From Allomyces arbusculus (Eukaryota > Blastocladiomycota > Blastocladiomycetes > Blastocladiales > Blastocladiaceae), in contig JADHYV010000144.1 of assembly GCA_027604705.1 (NCBI GenBank), positions 1 to 24,452 on the forward strand: DNA of 24,452 nt, in the 5' to 3' direction. Made by a program: the position numbers and the translations under genes. The notes beneath the pieces were generated by a model, which did not search any database, was not told the origin of the DNA, and saw nothing but the letters and a program-made list of their open reading frames with translations. Positions 9,162-18,663 of this stretch are shown piece after piece; the first letter of the stretch is position 1, and each line of letters opens with the position of its first letter.

Positions 9162-10823
9162 ATGTCATCGCTACCGCGCCCCGCGTCGAGGGACCTCCTG
9201 CCGGCGCTGAGCGCGTCCGGCCACGATCCCGGCACTACGGCTATCGCGCAGCTCATGGTCATTGAGGACGACGACCAACCGCTCTCCTCGCCGGCAACAT
9301 TGCGACGCACCGACGCGCCTGCCCCACGCGTGTTGGCCCCCATCGCGTCGGTGCCATCACGCAGCAGCACGACGGGCCCACCACCACTCTCAATCCAAAC
9401 CGCCGCCAACAATACCCCCTCAAGCGCCGCCGTGCACGCTTCGGCCGCAGCGGCCGCAGCCACGTCGCCATTCACGCAAACGAGAGCGCAGACGCCGACC
9501 GAGCGGTTTTTCGCGTCCCTGACGTCGCTGAAACAGGCCTCGTCGCTGTTACTCGCGTCGGCTCCCTCAATCGCGTCGACGAGCGGTGGCGCCGGCGCTG
9601 GGTCGGGTGTCGGGATTGCGTCGACGACTGCGGCAGCCCCGCCGCTCGCCATGCCTGCGCCGAGTCTGGCCAATGCGATGGCGCGGTTCAGTCTGATGGG
9701 GTCGAGCGCGTCGCTGACGGGCGTGCCGCCGCCAGGATCAACGGTGGGGAACGGGGCGGGGAGCGCGGTTGGCGGGATGGCGGCGGTGCCACCACGGAAA
9801 GTAGCTCCGAATCTGGACGAGAATATCGTAAGTTTGGCAAAGCGCAATGAAAGGTTTGTCGTCATGGTCGTTTGGCGCTGACATTGGTTACGACTCGATA
9901 GCTCTTCTGTCTCGATCTGCACGAGGAGAACGCGTTGCCGCTGAGCCCGCTCGAAATAAAGTACGCGTCGGCCCTTTCGCGACTGTCCACCGTCGAGCGG
10001 TTGGAACGCTTGCTAACTGTCGCGGCGCGTGCCTTATGCTCAACAGCAGTCGATCGCGGCTCGACGAGACCAAGGACCTGCTCAAGCGGTTCATTTTCCT
10101 TAAGCATCAGCTCAAGCCGAGCCACCAGTTTGGCCTGATCACGCTCGAGAACGTGGCCAAAGTCTACGTATGTGCGACCGCGCGTGTTGGATTGTGCTGT
10201 TTGACGGACAATTGACGGGTTTTGTGTGTAGATGGTCCCAACGGCCGACCTCGAGTTCTTGAACCTGGCCATTGACGGGATCGCCACAACCGGCGCATAC
10301 CTGCAATGCGGTACGGCTTTGGTCGCGCCAGCCTCTCGTTTCTCCGTCTACTGATGCCGACGACGCGCACTGTCCTTGTTCAAACCAGATCTCGAGAGCC
10401 TCTTCAACGTGGTCGAAGAAACGCTGCACGTTACCGCCGACGCCGACCAAGTCTACCGCGTGATTCTGATCTACAGCCGCACCAACGTCTTCCCGGACTC
10501 GCGGTCGAACAAGGTACATTGCACATGCCCACAACCCGGCCTGATTGTCTCGCGCACAGCTTGACGCTGCGTTTTTTTAGGTCCTGAAGCGGCTCTACGA
10601 TACAGGCCGTTTCTTCTTTGACGTCGTCTACGTGCACGAGCCGCCCAACGACGCCAACTTCCCGCAGGAAATTTACGACGCATTTGCGACGTTCCGCGAC
10701 ACGCGCGGGATCGCGACCAATTGGTCGTTCCAAGTGTGCCGGTCTTGGAAAACTTTGGCCACGGTCATGACGCAGTTGTTGTCGCACCCGCTGCAGCGCG
10801 CGCCGCAGTCGGAACCGACTTAA
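9162..10823 (+). CDS. BABAM1: BABAM1/MERIT40-like BRISC and BRCA1-A complex subunit
   Basis: Six exons (9162-9827, 9902-9960, 10047-10167, 10232-10310, 10389-10513, 10581-10823) give 430 residues. Residues 1-215 are low-complexity Ser/Ala/Pro. The rest follows human BABAM1 from memory: DENILFCLDLHEENALPL (human KIIICLDLSEEMSLP), a helix with KDLLKRFIFLKHQLKPSHQFGL, LESLFNVVEETL, VILIYSRTNVFP (human ILVYSRPPCQP), FFFDVVYVHE (human FFFDVVYIHN) and the C-terminal LLSHPLQRAPQSEPT (human LLAHPLQRPCQSHAS). In animals this vWA-like protein scaffolds the BRCC36 K63-deubiquitinase complexes BRISC and BRCA1-A, linked to DNA damage and cytokine signalling. All splice joins keep frame. The third exon has a CAGCAG tandem acceptor (start 10047 or 10050). 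The start ACCATGT is good. The homology is clear from the C-terminal half; the role in this organism is inference. Confidence 0.85.
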
Positions 10824-11077
10824 GGGTGGGGATGGCGGTCAATGTGAGGATTGGTTGTGACGCGCCCGTTTTGATTTGGTTCTGGGCGTGGGTCCCACCG
10901 AGGTAGAGAGGATAGATTGAGTAAGAAACTAGGCAGCTCGAGCGAGCTAGCGTGTGTATTACGTAGAATGATCCTCAAACCGAAAGAAGCAGTCGCCATC
11001 ATTTCACGTCCAGTCCTCACCCCGCCTGCAAGCAACAGTCGCTTCGCGCCGCCTCTGGTCGGCCATCCCCGCGCGCA

Positions 11078-13229
11078 TCAAATGTCGATTTCGACAAAGA
11101 AAACGAGGAAGAAGCACAGCACAAAGACGAGAATGAACGAGCACAGGAACACGAGGTTCTCGGGCACGACAAACTATACGCAAGGAGCGCGATCCGTGAG
11201 TCCAATCCCCTCACTTCGCGCCAGGACCGGTGCAGCAAAATGGCACGCACCTTGAGCAGCACGATCCCGACCACCACGTACCCGACCAAGATCAACTTGA
11301 GCAAATGACTCCCACGCAAGAAAGCGCGCACCGCCGCTACCACCGACATGGGCTCACCACGGTCCACCGTGTAATGGAACCCATCAAGCGCCGGGTGCGG
11401 GTCGAGCCCCTGGTGGTCGTGCGGCAACATGACCGTCGTCGAGCTCGGAATCTCAAACAGAACCGCGTCATCGGCCTCGACGGCATGCTGCTTGAAAAAC
11501 GCGCGCACCGACGATTTCATCAGGAAATCGTCGTCGGTCGCGAAGAACTTGGCCTCATAAACGATCGGCGCCGGGGCCGTCGGGGAACCCTTGGCCGAGG
11601 CCGAACGCGGCGCGCGGCGACGCTGTGCGCCGGGTGCGGCGGTCGCGGTGGCCGACCCTGTGGTGGTCCCGTTAGTGTCTTCGAGAACGAGCTGCGCGAC
11701 GGACTCGCCACAGTGCGCGGCAAGCCACCGGTCGACCGACAAAGGCTGCGTCATGCCCGCAGCCGCGACGTCGTTACGGTACGACAGACTGCGCACTTTG
11801 ATCCGGTGCGTCGCTGGGGGCGGTGCAGCGACCGACGACGATGCGGGCCCACGCGCCGCGTCTGCATTCCCCGCGACCAAATCGGCCAAGTGCACGGCGC
11901 TCGTCGACATGGACCGCTGGTGGCGCAACCGGCGACCCTTCACTTCCTCCCCTGTCGGCGCACCAAGCCGCGCCGAAGTCGCGGGCGACGTGGGCTGCGG
12001 CGGCGGACACAGCCGGGCCAAATCGATTGCCGGCGCCGCCGCATCGGTCGGCGACGACTTGGCAATGTACTGGAAGATATCGTCGGCCGACGGGCGGCGC
12101 GCGGTGCCTTCGAGTAAGGGCTGCGTCATGACCAGGTGCAGTTTGCGCGACGCGTGGTCGTTGCCCGCGGCAGCGGTCGGGGAGGTTGGTGGCGAGGTCG
12201 CTGGGAAGAAGGCGCGGCGGATCTTGTCGGCGAGCGTCGTTCCGCGCGGGGTTGTGGGCAGTTTGTCGAACAGAATTGAGTGCCGTGCAGACGAGGTGGA
12301 CTTGCCGGATTTACCGGACGCAGCACTCGCTGGGGACGAGCCGGCTGGACTGCCCTGGTGCGCCTGCGATGGCGAGATGCGGTAGTAGCTGACGTCGCCG
12401 ACAATGGTCATGTTGTTGAGCGGCTATGTACACGGTTGCAGCACGTCAGCTCTCCACCTCGTCACGTCACAAGAAGTGCAAAAGACGACGGCAAACGTAC
12501 GTTCTTGGCCTTCATCCGGTGCAGCAGCCCCTCTTCGGGTTGCGTGCGGAACAGCACCTTGTTGATATGGTGCGCGGCATAATAAGAGTAATAAAACTTG
12601 GTCTCGTCGTTCGGATCCGCCGTCGTGACGCGAGCCAAGATGAAATCCTTCCCTTGGTCGGCACACAGCCGCAGCAGAGCTTCAAACGGCTCGAGCGTGA
12701 ACGGGTCCTCGTTCTCGGCATCGATCACGTCAACGAGATACTTGGCCGCGCTCGTTGGCGAGAGAGCTGGGACCGCGGGCGCCGGCGACGTGATATTGGC
12801 CGAGTGGATAACGACCGTGTCGACGAGCGACGGATCATTCGCGGCCGACGGGACTCCGACAATCCGAATGAACCGCCGCGGGGTCGTCGTCGGCCCGATG
12901 CCCGTCGGGGACGCGGCCACACGGATCTCGGGAGCTGTGGACTGCTTGGCGGTCGTCGAAATGGTTAAGCGCGCGCCCGCGGCGGGCGCCTTGGTCGACG
13001 ACATGGCCAGCGGCGAGCCTAACAGCGAACAGGGCGCACACATGAGTACCAATTCAGGACGCGTTCGCCTGCAAACGAGCAGCAAGGGACCGGTACCCGA
13101 CCCGTCGGTAACGCTTGCGCTGTTGGCGTTGCGCAGCGTGGGCGAGGCGGGCAAGTCGGCGTGCGGGTGCGCGGCGAGGTCGGCAATGTCCATGTCCTCG
13201 TCGCGCGTCGGCAGCGGCGCGTAGGACAT
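11078..13229 (-). CDS. Uncharacterised protein with C-terminal pair of membrane segments
   Basis: Exons 13229-12501, 12423-11251 and 11173-11078 give 665 residues. I do not recognise a named family. There are two blocks that look folded. Residues ~164-265 begin KYLVDVIDAENEDPF and include FYYSYYAAHHINKVLF and KNPLNNMTIVGDVSYYRI across the first splice join. Residues ~532-568 include KFFATDDDFLMKSSVRAFF and DDAVLFEIPS. Between them lie ~260 residues of Ser/Pro/Ala-rich disorder. The C terminus has two hydrophobic segments (about 617-633 and 641-661) split by FVVPEN, and ends EIDI just inside the membrane boundary. The second segment exists only after the last splice, which supports that exon. 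There is no N-terminal signal peptide, so a tail-anchored or hairpin-anchored cytosolic protein is my best guess. Residues 50-75 (Cys- and Arg-containing) could hide a small unremoved intron. The gene converges on the BABAM1-like gene with 254 bases between stops. Confidence 0.75.
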
Positions 13230-14268
13230 TGAGCACGATTACGAACAAGAGGGCAGGCGCGCGAGAGCGAGCTGGTCACGGACGGCAGGCGCGCGGACGT
13301 GTGACTAGGCGATCAAGATGGCGACCGGGCGCGGTGTTGCTGTCCTCGCGCCGTCAAATTGGCTCGACGGCGAGGGCGATGCGCGAGGTCGCGAGGGTGG
13401 GGATGGTCAGCGTTGGAGGAGAGCCGGTGCACGAAGGAGCGCGATCACAAACAACAAAGAGGTGCACACCCTGGATGAGAGACGCGCCGACCTCGTCTCT
13501 GGTACTTTTCCGCGCTTTCTCTGTGCTTTTGGGTAGTTCTCCCATGGTTCGAACCAGCCCAAAAGCAAGAATTGACCTGCCCCTCCACAAATGAAATATC
13601 GCGGATGGTCAACATGACCACCACCAATCCGCCGACGTGCGAGCGCGCAGCATGACGCTCATAGAGGTCATGGCCGCATCTGCAAAAACATGACACAGGC
13701 CAGAACCGAGCTGTGACGGCACCCTTACTGCTCTAGCGACGTAAATATATATATATATGACCACAAATCTCATACAACGCCTGCTGTCCTCTCTGCGCTC
13801 CATCAGATCCTGACGGATCCTGACCGACCAGCTGACTGCGCCGACGTGGTCGAAGCGCTTGTCTCTTGGTGGCAATCACCATGCACCGCTCTGCTCGGTG
13901 TTTGTTAAATATTGTCAATAAACTCGTCGAGCCTGATCTGGCCGCGCCTGCCACATCTGGCCGACTTTCGTTCGTTAATGGCGCCTGATCCGCCTTTGGA
14001 CAACTGGCGGGCGCTGCGGTCAACGGCTCATTCACACCTGCCTTCGCCGTCGCGGCGACTTGCACCAAACGTCCTTGATCTTCTCCACCGCACGACGCCT
14101 TCGCCACGGCTGTCGTCCGCGCCTGCCGCACCCCCGCGGTACACAGGCCGTGCACTACGACCTTGAGCGCTCGGGTATATAACAAATGCAGCCCCGCGGT
14201 CCCATTGATCATCTCCTCAACAACACCAACTCGACCAATCTCTCTCGCGGTGCCCGTTCCTCGCCACG
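13230..14268. other. Divergent intergenic region with AT microsatellite and TATA box
   Basis: About 1 kb lies between the unknown membrane-protein gene (leftward) and the DPBB gene (rightward). It holds the promoters of both. An (AT)n run at 13744-13758, a GATCCTGAC direct repeat (13806-13814 and 13816-13824), an AATAAA hexamer near 13917 (plus strand, no gene assigned) and the TATA box listed separately are visible. The open frames in both directions have no recognisable protein features. Confidence 0.5.
14176..14182 (+). promoter_or_regulatory. TATA box of the DPBB gene
   Basis: TATATAA lies 87-93 bases upstream of the DPBB start codon, a spacing that allows a 5' leader of roughly 55-65 bases. 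It is one of only two convincing TATA boxes in the window; most genes here have none near the start. A TATA element fits a regulated or strongly expressed secreted protein gene. Confidence 0.7.
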
Positions 14269-15300
14269 ATGAACCAACCGCTTTTCCTGATCCTTGCCGC
14301 GTGTCTCCTCGCGGCGCTCGCCTCGACCGCTACTGCCGCACCGCGCACACCAGTCTTTGGCGAAGCGCGCGTCGCCAGCTGGAGCCCGCGTCCGTCCGGC
14401 CTGCTCGCCAAGCGCGAAAACGGCGACGCGACGTATTACGACGCCGGTCTCGGCGCATGCGGTGCCTCCAACTCCGACAATGACCCGATCGTCGCGCTCG
14501 CCGCGGGTCTGTTTGGCAGCCGGCCCGGCAGCTCGCCGTTCTGCGGTAAATGCCTGGCCGTCACTGCCGGCGGCCGGACGCTTGTGCTCAAGGTCACCGA
14601 CAAGTGCCCCGGGTGCAGCGGCGGCTCGCTCGACATGACCAAGGGCTTCTTCCAGAAGTTCTACCCGCTCGACAAGGGCCGCGGGCCAATTTCGTGGGTC
14701 GAGGCTAGCGGGTGCGAGTGTCTCGGCGACTCGCCCGACTGCAAGGGGACCGCTGGCAAGAACGCGGCGGCCAGTCCGGCGCTCACGGGTTCGAACGCGG
14801 CCGCGACTGCTGCCGCCGCTGCTGCTGCTGCAGCCGCTGATCTTGTCCAGGCCAAGGTCGGCTCGCCCGTGACGATTTCGGCCGCGACCACGTCCACAAC
14901 CTCCACCACGACGACCTCGACCAAACCCGAGGCTGACGAGCAGCACCCTGACGCTCAGTATGGCAAGACGCAAGACGCGGCCAAGTCGGCCCAGGACGTC
15001 AAGAACACGGTGATCGCCGCCGCGACCAGCCCGGCCGCCAGCAACAACAATAACGGGAACCATGACATGGCGCCCGACTACGGCAACCCCAGCATCAACG
15101 TCAACACCAACCAGGGCGGCAAGGCGGCGAGCGTCCCGGCCGCGGTGACGCAGAACAACCAGGGCGCCAACGTGCAGGCCACGCAGGTGCAGAACCCGCA
15201 GCAGTCGATTGAGTCTTTCTCGAACGGCGCGAACGAAAAGTGGACGCAGCTGCTCATGCAGCGTGCTGTTGACGCGGCTCGCAAGCTTCTGCGCCGCTAA
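14269..15300 (+). CDS. Secreted double-psi beta-barrel (expansin/loosenin-like) protein
   Basis: A single exon encodes 343 residues. A signal peptide covers ~1-24 (hydrophobic core FLILAACLLAALA). Lys48-Arg49 precedes the domain and looks like a Kex2-type propeptide site. The DPBB domain (about 50-152) starts GDATYYDAGLGACG and contains FCGKC, VLKVTDKCPGCSGGSLDMT and GRGPISW. These are the hallmarks of the RlpA-like/barwin-like fold shared by expansins, fungal loosenins and papain inhibitors. Eight Cys (64, 92, 95, 113, 116, 149, 151, 158) allow four disulfides. The tail (155-343) is low complexity: Ala run, Thr/Ser run, Asn/Gln-rich, then a basic C terminus. It lacks an obvious carbohydrate-binding module or GPI signal. 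Fungal members bind or loosen cell-wall polysaccharide or act on hosts; which applies here cannot be told. The lack of introns and the TATA box set it apart from neighbours. Confidence 0.9.
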   Translation: MNQPLFLILAACLLAALASTATAAPRTPVFGEARVASWSPRPSGLLAKRENGDATYYDAGLGACGASNSDNDPIVALAAGLFGSRPGSSPFCGKCLAVTAGGRTLVLKVTDKCPGCSGGSLDMTKGFFQKFYPLDKGRGPISWVEASGCECLGDSPDCKGTAGKNAAASPALTGSNAAATAAAAAAAAAADLVQAKVGSPVTISAATTSTTSTTTTSTKPEADEQHPDAQYGKTQDAAKSAQDVKNTVIAAATSPAASNNNNGNHDMAPDYGNPSINVNTNQGGKAASVPAAVTQNNQGANVQATQVQNPQQSIESFSNGANEKWTQLLMQRAVDAARKLLRR

Positions 15301-15421
15301 GGCGGGGACCACCGACGAGTTTGTATCGAGCACGGCCAACGAAACCGTACCATGGCCACTTGACGTTCAACCATTTCAATTCCCATTCGCTCGACGCGCG
15401 CAGGCTCTTTTGTAACTCATT

Positions 15422-15436
15422 CCCCCCCCCCCCCCC
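15422..15436 (+). repeat. C15 homopolymer
   Basis: Fifteen consecutive C occur about 120 bases after the DPBB stop codon, followed by a CT-rich stretch. It is probably in the 3' untranslated region. Homopolymer length is prone to sequencing error. Confidence 0.85.
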
Positions 15437-15960
15437 TCTTTCTCGGCCATATTGGCATGATCTTGTGTGCGCTCATTTTTTGCTGTGCTCACCCTCTGCC
15501 GACATCTCTGCCGTCGTGCTGTGCTTTGCTCTGTTCCGCGATCCACTGGACAACCATCTCGCATCCATTTGTGATTCAATGCTGATCCATCCGTCCCCCT
15601 TTTTTTGACCCTGATTCATGTCTTTTTCCGCTCGCTAATATGCACAATCCTCGTCTCTCCAGCCGCCTTCGTCGCGGTTGCTCTCAATCCGTGTCCATCT
15701 CTCTCTCTGTCAGTTTGTCACAACACATTGTACCCGCCTGTAGTCCAACCTCAAATGCATAAATGCATTACAATCGTTTTTCTTATCCTTTATGGTGGAC
15801 AAAACCAGGAGAACTCGTCGCGCCGTGGCCGGTCGCGCACCACGGCACGTGACCATCATGGCGGCAAGGGGTTCGACCCCCAATATTGCACCAGAGAGCG
15901 AGGTGAAGCGGCCGCCGTTTCTGCATGCTTGATTTGGCGCACAGATACCCCGAGGTAGGC

Positions 15961-15992
15961 TATATATATATATATATTATATATATATATAT
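15961..15992. repeat. TA dinucleotide repeat with central TT break
   Basis: An alternating TA run is interrupted once by TT near 15977-15978. The 32 bases form a near-perfect palindrome that could extrude a cruciform. It lies between convergent genes. Confidence 0.9.
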
Positions 15993-16379
15993 GTTTTTGG
16001 TTTTGGTTATGGAAGCAGTGCACCGTGCATCAGTCGACACCATGAACACTGGACCGCGCACGTCTTCACCATGACCACCGGCGGCGTCGCCTCGACCCAC
16101 GCTGGCCGGGCACAGCGTCTACGACCCGCCTGCGAGTCTCCTCGAGCGCCATGCAGGCCATTCATCATCGACATGAATGCAGCTTCGCAGGGCGCTGTTT
16201 TGGCATGCAGACAGGCACGCCCGAACGCGTCTTGCTGGCTCAGACACGTGCGCTGTTGCTGTCCCGCACGCTGCCAAAACAACCACCTCCGACCCGCACT
16301 CCGCGACAAAACCAGCAGCAGACGCTCACAAGAACCACTTATGCACAAACCAAACCACCAATCTAATTAATAATGAATC

Positions 16380-16410
16380 TGGGAAGGAAAGGGAAGGAAA
16401 GGGAAGGGGA
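16380..16410 (+). repeat. Purine tract with GGGAAGGAAA repeats
   Basis: Two tandem copies of GGGAAGGAAA (16381-16400) are followed by GGGAAGGGGA. On the minus strand, downstream of the coiled-coil gene's stop, this is a C/T-rich run. A-rich tracts follow to 16540. Confidence 0.85.
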
Positions 16411-16560
16411 GCACAAGACCCAAAATATCGGAGCACACACGGCCAAAAAACAAACAAAAAAAAAAACACCAAACCACAACCGCCAAACACAATGACAGCC
16501 CAACCCAAACAAACAAAACAAAAAAAAAACAAAAAATCGAAAGCCAACACGATTCCACAC

Positions 16561-18267
16561 TTACGACGAACTGCGCCGCCCGCTCGTACCACCACGCGCC
16601 GGCACCGGCATTGCACGTGCCGCAGCCCCCGACGACGTCGACTCGGCCAACGACGGCCACGCCAGCACATGCCCCTGCGGCTGCGAAGAAGTTGGCGGCG
16701 GCGGCAACGGCCGCGTGGGCGGCGCCAACTCCGATCCACTCGCCTCGACCGCGAGCGGCCGGTCCTCGTCGTCGTCCTGGGACGGAATCAACACCGCCTG
16801 CCTCGGCGCGAGCGCGCGGTCGAACATGCGGATCATGGTCGCGACTTTGGCCAGGCCGGCACGCGCCAGCGTATCGACGGAGCCCGGCGGAGTCGGGGTC
16901 AGCGGTGCGGGGTTAGGGACGGGGAGGGAACTAACGTGCGGGCCTGCAGGCGCCGCGGGGGGTGCGGAGGACGCAGGAGCCGAGGTCGACGTTGATGACG
17001 CGACAGACGCCGACGAGGGGGGTGTATCATGCACGAGCGGGACGCGCGCGGGCGCCGCGGGCACGGCAGCGGTCGTGGTCATGGTCACGGGCGGCGCCGA
17101 ATGTTCTTGTGGCGGGGTCGGGAGATGGTGCATGTCAGCCGACGGCGCACGTGGGCTGTGCGGCGGGACAATACCGACCGCATCCGCCTTGTCGGCGAGT
17201 CGGGATTCAGGTGCTACCGGGCCCGCGGCCGCGGAGGGCGCAAATTGAGGTTGCAGGTGGTGTTCGGCAGCGCGCGCCACGGGATCCGAGCTGGGCGGCG
17301 CAGTGGCGTCCGGGTACCACGTTGCTGGTGGGGCCTGCGCGGGCGCAGGTGCCGACGACACGGACACGGCGGCGGCGGGGACCGGCGCGGTCACCCACCA
17401 CGGCTGCTGCTGCTGCGACTCGACGGGGCTCACGACGGGTCCCGCGGCAATGGTGGCCGCAGCCAGGTCGTGCTCGCGGCGCACCTGCATACGCAGCTGC
17501 TCGGTGAACGCCGGGTCGTCATGGTGAATCAAAAGGTACTGTAAGTCCTGGAGCGCCGACGCGGCCCCTTGCTGCGCGGCGACGCCGGCCTGCGGCCGCA
17601 GTTCCGGGTCGGCCGACGTGAGCACCGGCGGTCCGCCATCGGGCAACTGAATCCGGACGCGCGGCCCGGTCGGGCCGTCGGTAGCGTCCTGGACGGGTTC
17701 CGGACCCAACAAATCATCGACCTGGTTTCCGACTTCGTGCAGGCTCATTTGCAGCTTGCGTACGTGCGAGATGATGCGCGAGTACTTTTTCTCGTGCGCG
17801 GCCTTGAACGGGTACATGTCGCGGCGCAGCGCGCCAACGACCGTCTGCAGCTCGTGCACCATCAGTTCCAGGTCGTGCACGCGCACCGCAAGCCCGGACA
17901 CGCTTTCCGGGTGCGGGTCTGCCGTCGCGGGCGCCTTGGTATTGCGCGCGTCGTCGGCCGGCGTGTGCAGTTCGCCCGTTGGCGGTGGGTCGGGCGACCC
18001 GTCGTTGCCCGAGTCGTGGCCGGACGTGTCGGCGGCCGCGGCGGCAGCGGGAGCGCGCGAGGAGGACGGCGTGTCGTGCATGGCGCCAGCCTGTGTCATG
18101 GCAAAGTGGTGCACGTGGTGCACAATCAATTGCTCGACCCAAGACGCCCATGCGGGCGGTAGGCTCGAGTTGAAGGGCGCCGGGAGCGGGTCGACGGGGA
18201 GCGCGGGACGCAGCGGCGCAGGTTGCGGCGGTGGCATGGTTGATGCCGGAGCGGTGCGCGCGTCCAT
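16561..18267 (-). CDS. Uncharacterised disordered protein with central coiled coil
   Basis: One exon of 568 residues. I do not recognise the family. The start (CGACCATGGAC on the minus strand) has strong context, although the frame is open further upstream to 19002. Residues 1-120 are Pro/Ala-rich with a short amphipathic, His-rich segment (WASWVEQLIVHHVHHFAM, 40-57). Residues ~122-188 form a predicted coiled coil (VSGLAVRVHDLELMVHEL through HVRKLQMSLHEVGNQVDDLL). A second helical patch at ~236-272 includes LQDLQYLLIHHDDPAFTEQL. The remaining ~290 residues are disordered, with one short helix-like stretch near the C terminus (LARAGLAKVATMIRMFDRAL) and a basic Ser-rich end. The layout suggests a scaffold or transcription-related protein, but this is only inference. 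No introns, signal peptide or membrane segments are seen. It is head-to-head with the phosphatase gene across 2.27 kb. Confidence 0.7.
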   Translation of the reverse strand: MDARTAPASTMPPPQPAPLRPALPVDPLPAPFNSSLPPAWASWVEQLIVHHVHHFAMTQAGAMHDTPSSSRAPAAAAAADTSGHDSGNDGSPDPPPTGELHTPADDARNTKAPATADPHPESVSGLAVRVHDLELMVHELQTVVGALRRDMYPFKAAHEKKYSRIISHVRKLQMSLHEVGNQVDDLLGPEPVQDATDGPTGPRVRIQLPDGGPPVLTSADPELRPQAGVAAQQGAASALQDLQYLLIHHDDPAFTEQLRMQVRREHDLAAATIAAGPVVSPVESQQQQPWWVTAPVPAAAVSVSSAPAPAQAPPATWYPDATAPPSSDPVARAAEHHLQPQFAPSAAAGPVAPESRLADKADAVGIVPPHSPRAPSADMHHLPTPPQEHSAPPVTMTTTAAVPAAPARVPLVHDTPPSSASVASSTSTSAPASSAPPAAPAGPHVSSLPVPNPAPLTPTPPGSVDTLARAGLAKVATMIRMFDRALAPRQAVLIPSQDDDEDRPLAVEASGSELAPPTRPLPPPPTSSQPQGHVLAWPSLAESTSSGAAARAMPVPARGGTSGRRSSS

Positions 18268-18640
18268 GGTCGACGAGTGCGGGAGGTTGGGCGGGGCGAG
18301 AGCGCGATCGGAGAGCGACAAGCTAGAGGAGCGAGGGGGAGCAGAGGCGCGTGAGTGAAATGGGCGAGAGAGTGAGAGCGTTGGTTGGGTGACATGCGCG
18401 ACGGCCCACCGGCTTCCACGACGACCGACAGTAGACGCGCGCAACCGCCTTCGCCACGCGCACATGCACCAACGACGCGAGCGGTGAACACTCGCAGCCG
18501 CTGCCTTGTCGACTCGCTGTGCAACGTCACAGCGAAGGCGAAGCGCAAGACGCGCAGCGCATCGGCATCCCCACAGAATGGCACCAAAGTCCACGCCGAA
18601 GGGCGTGGCCCCGGGGCGAACACACGCACGCGTGGGCGGC

Positions 18641-18663
18641 GGGCGGCGGCGGCGGCGGCGGCC
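18641..18663. repeat. GGC-rich triplet repeat
   Basis: An imperfect GGC run, read as CCG/GCC on the minus strand, lies about 380 bases upstream of the coiled-coil gene's start codon and probably falls in its leader or promoter. Confidence 0.7.

Larger units (their letters stand above)
15301..16560. other. Convergent intergenic region rich in simple sequence
   Basis: About 1.26 kb between two convergent stop codons. It contains a C15 homopolymer, CT-rich stretches near 15690-15715, a TA palindrome, a purine repeat and A-rich tracts (16445-16540), some listed separately. It probably holds both 3' untranslated regions. I see no gene; the open frames are short and lack features. Confidence 0.6.

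Noticed and set aside
15867-15881. GGGGTTCGACCCC, which looks like a tRNA T-arm, followed by ...GCACCA
   Set aside because: No matching acceptor stem about 65 bases upstream, no proper D-arm or anticodon arm; the short palindrome is probably chance.
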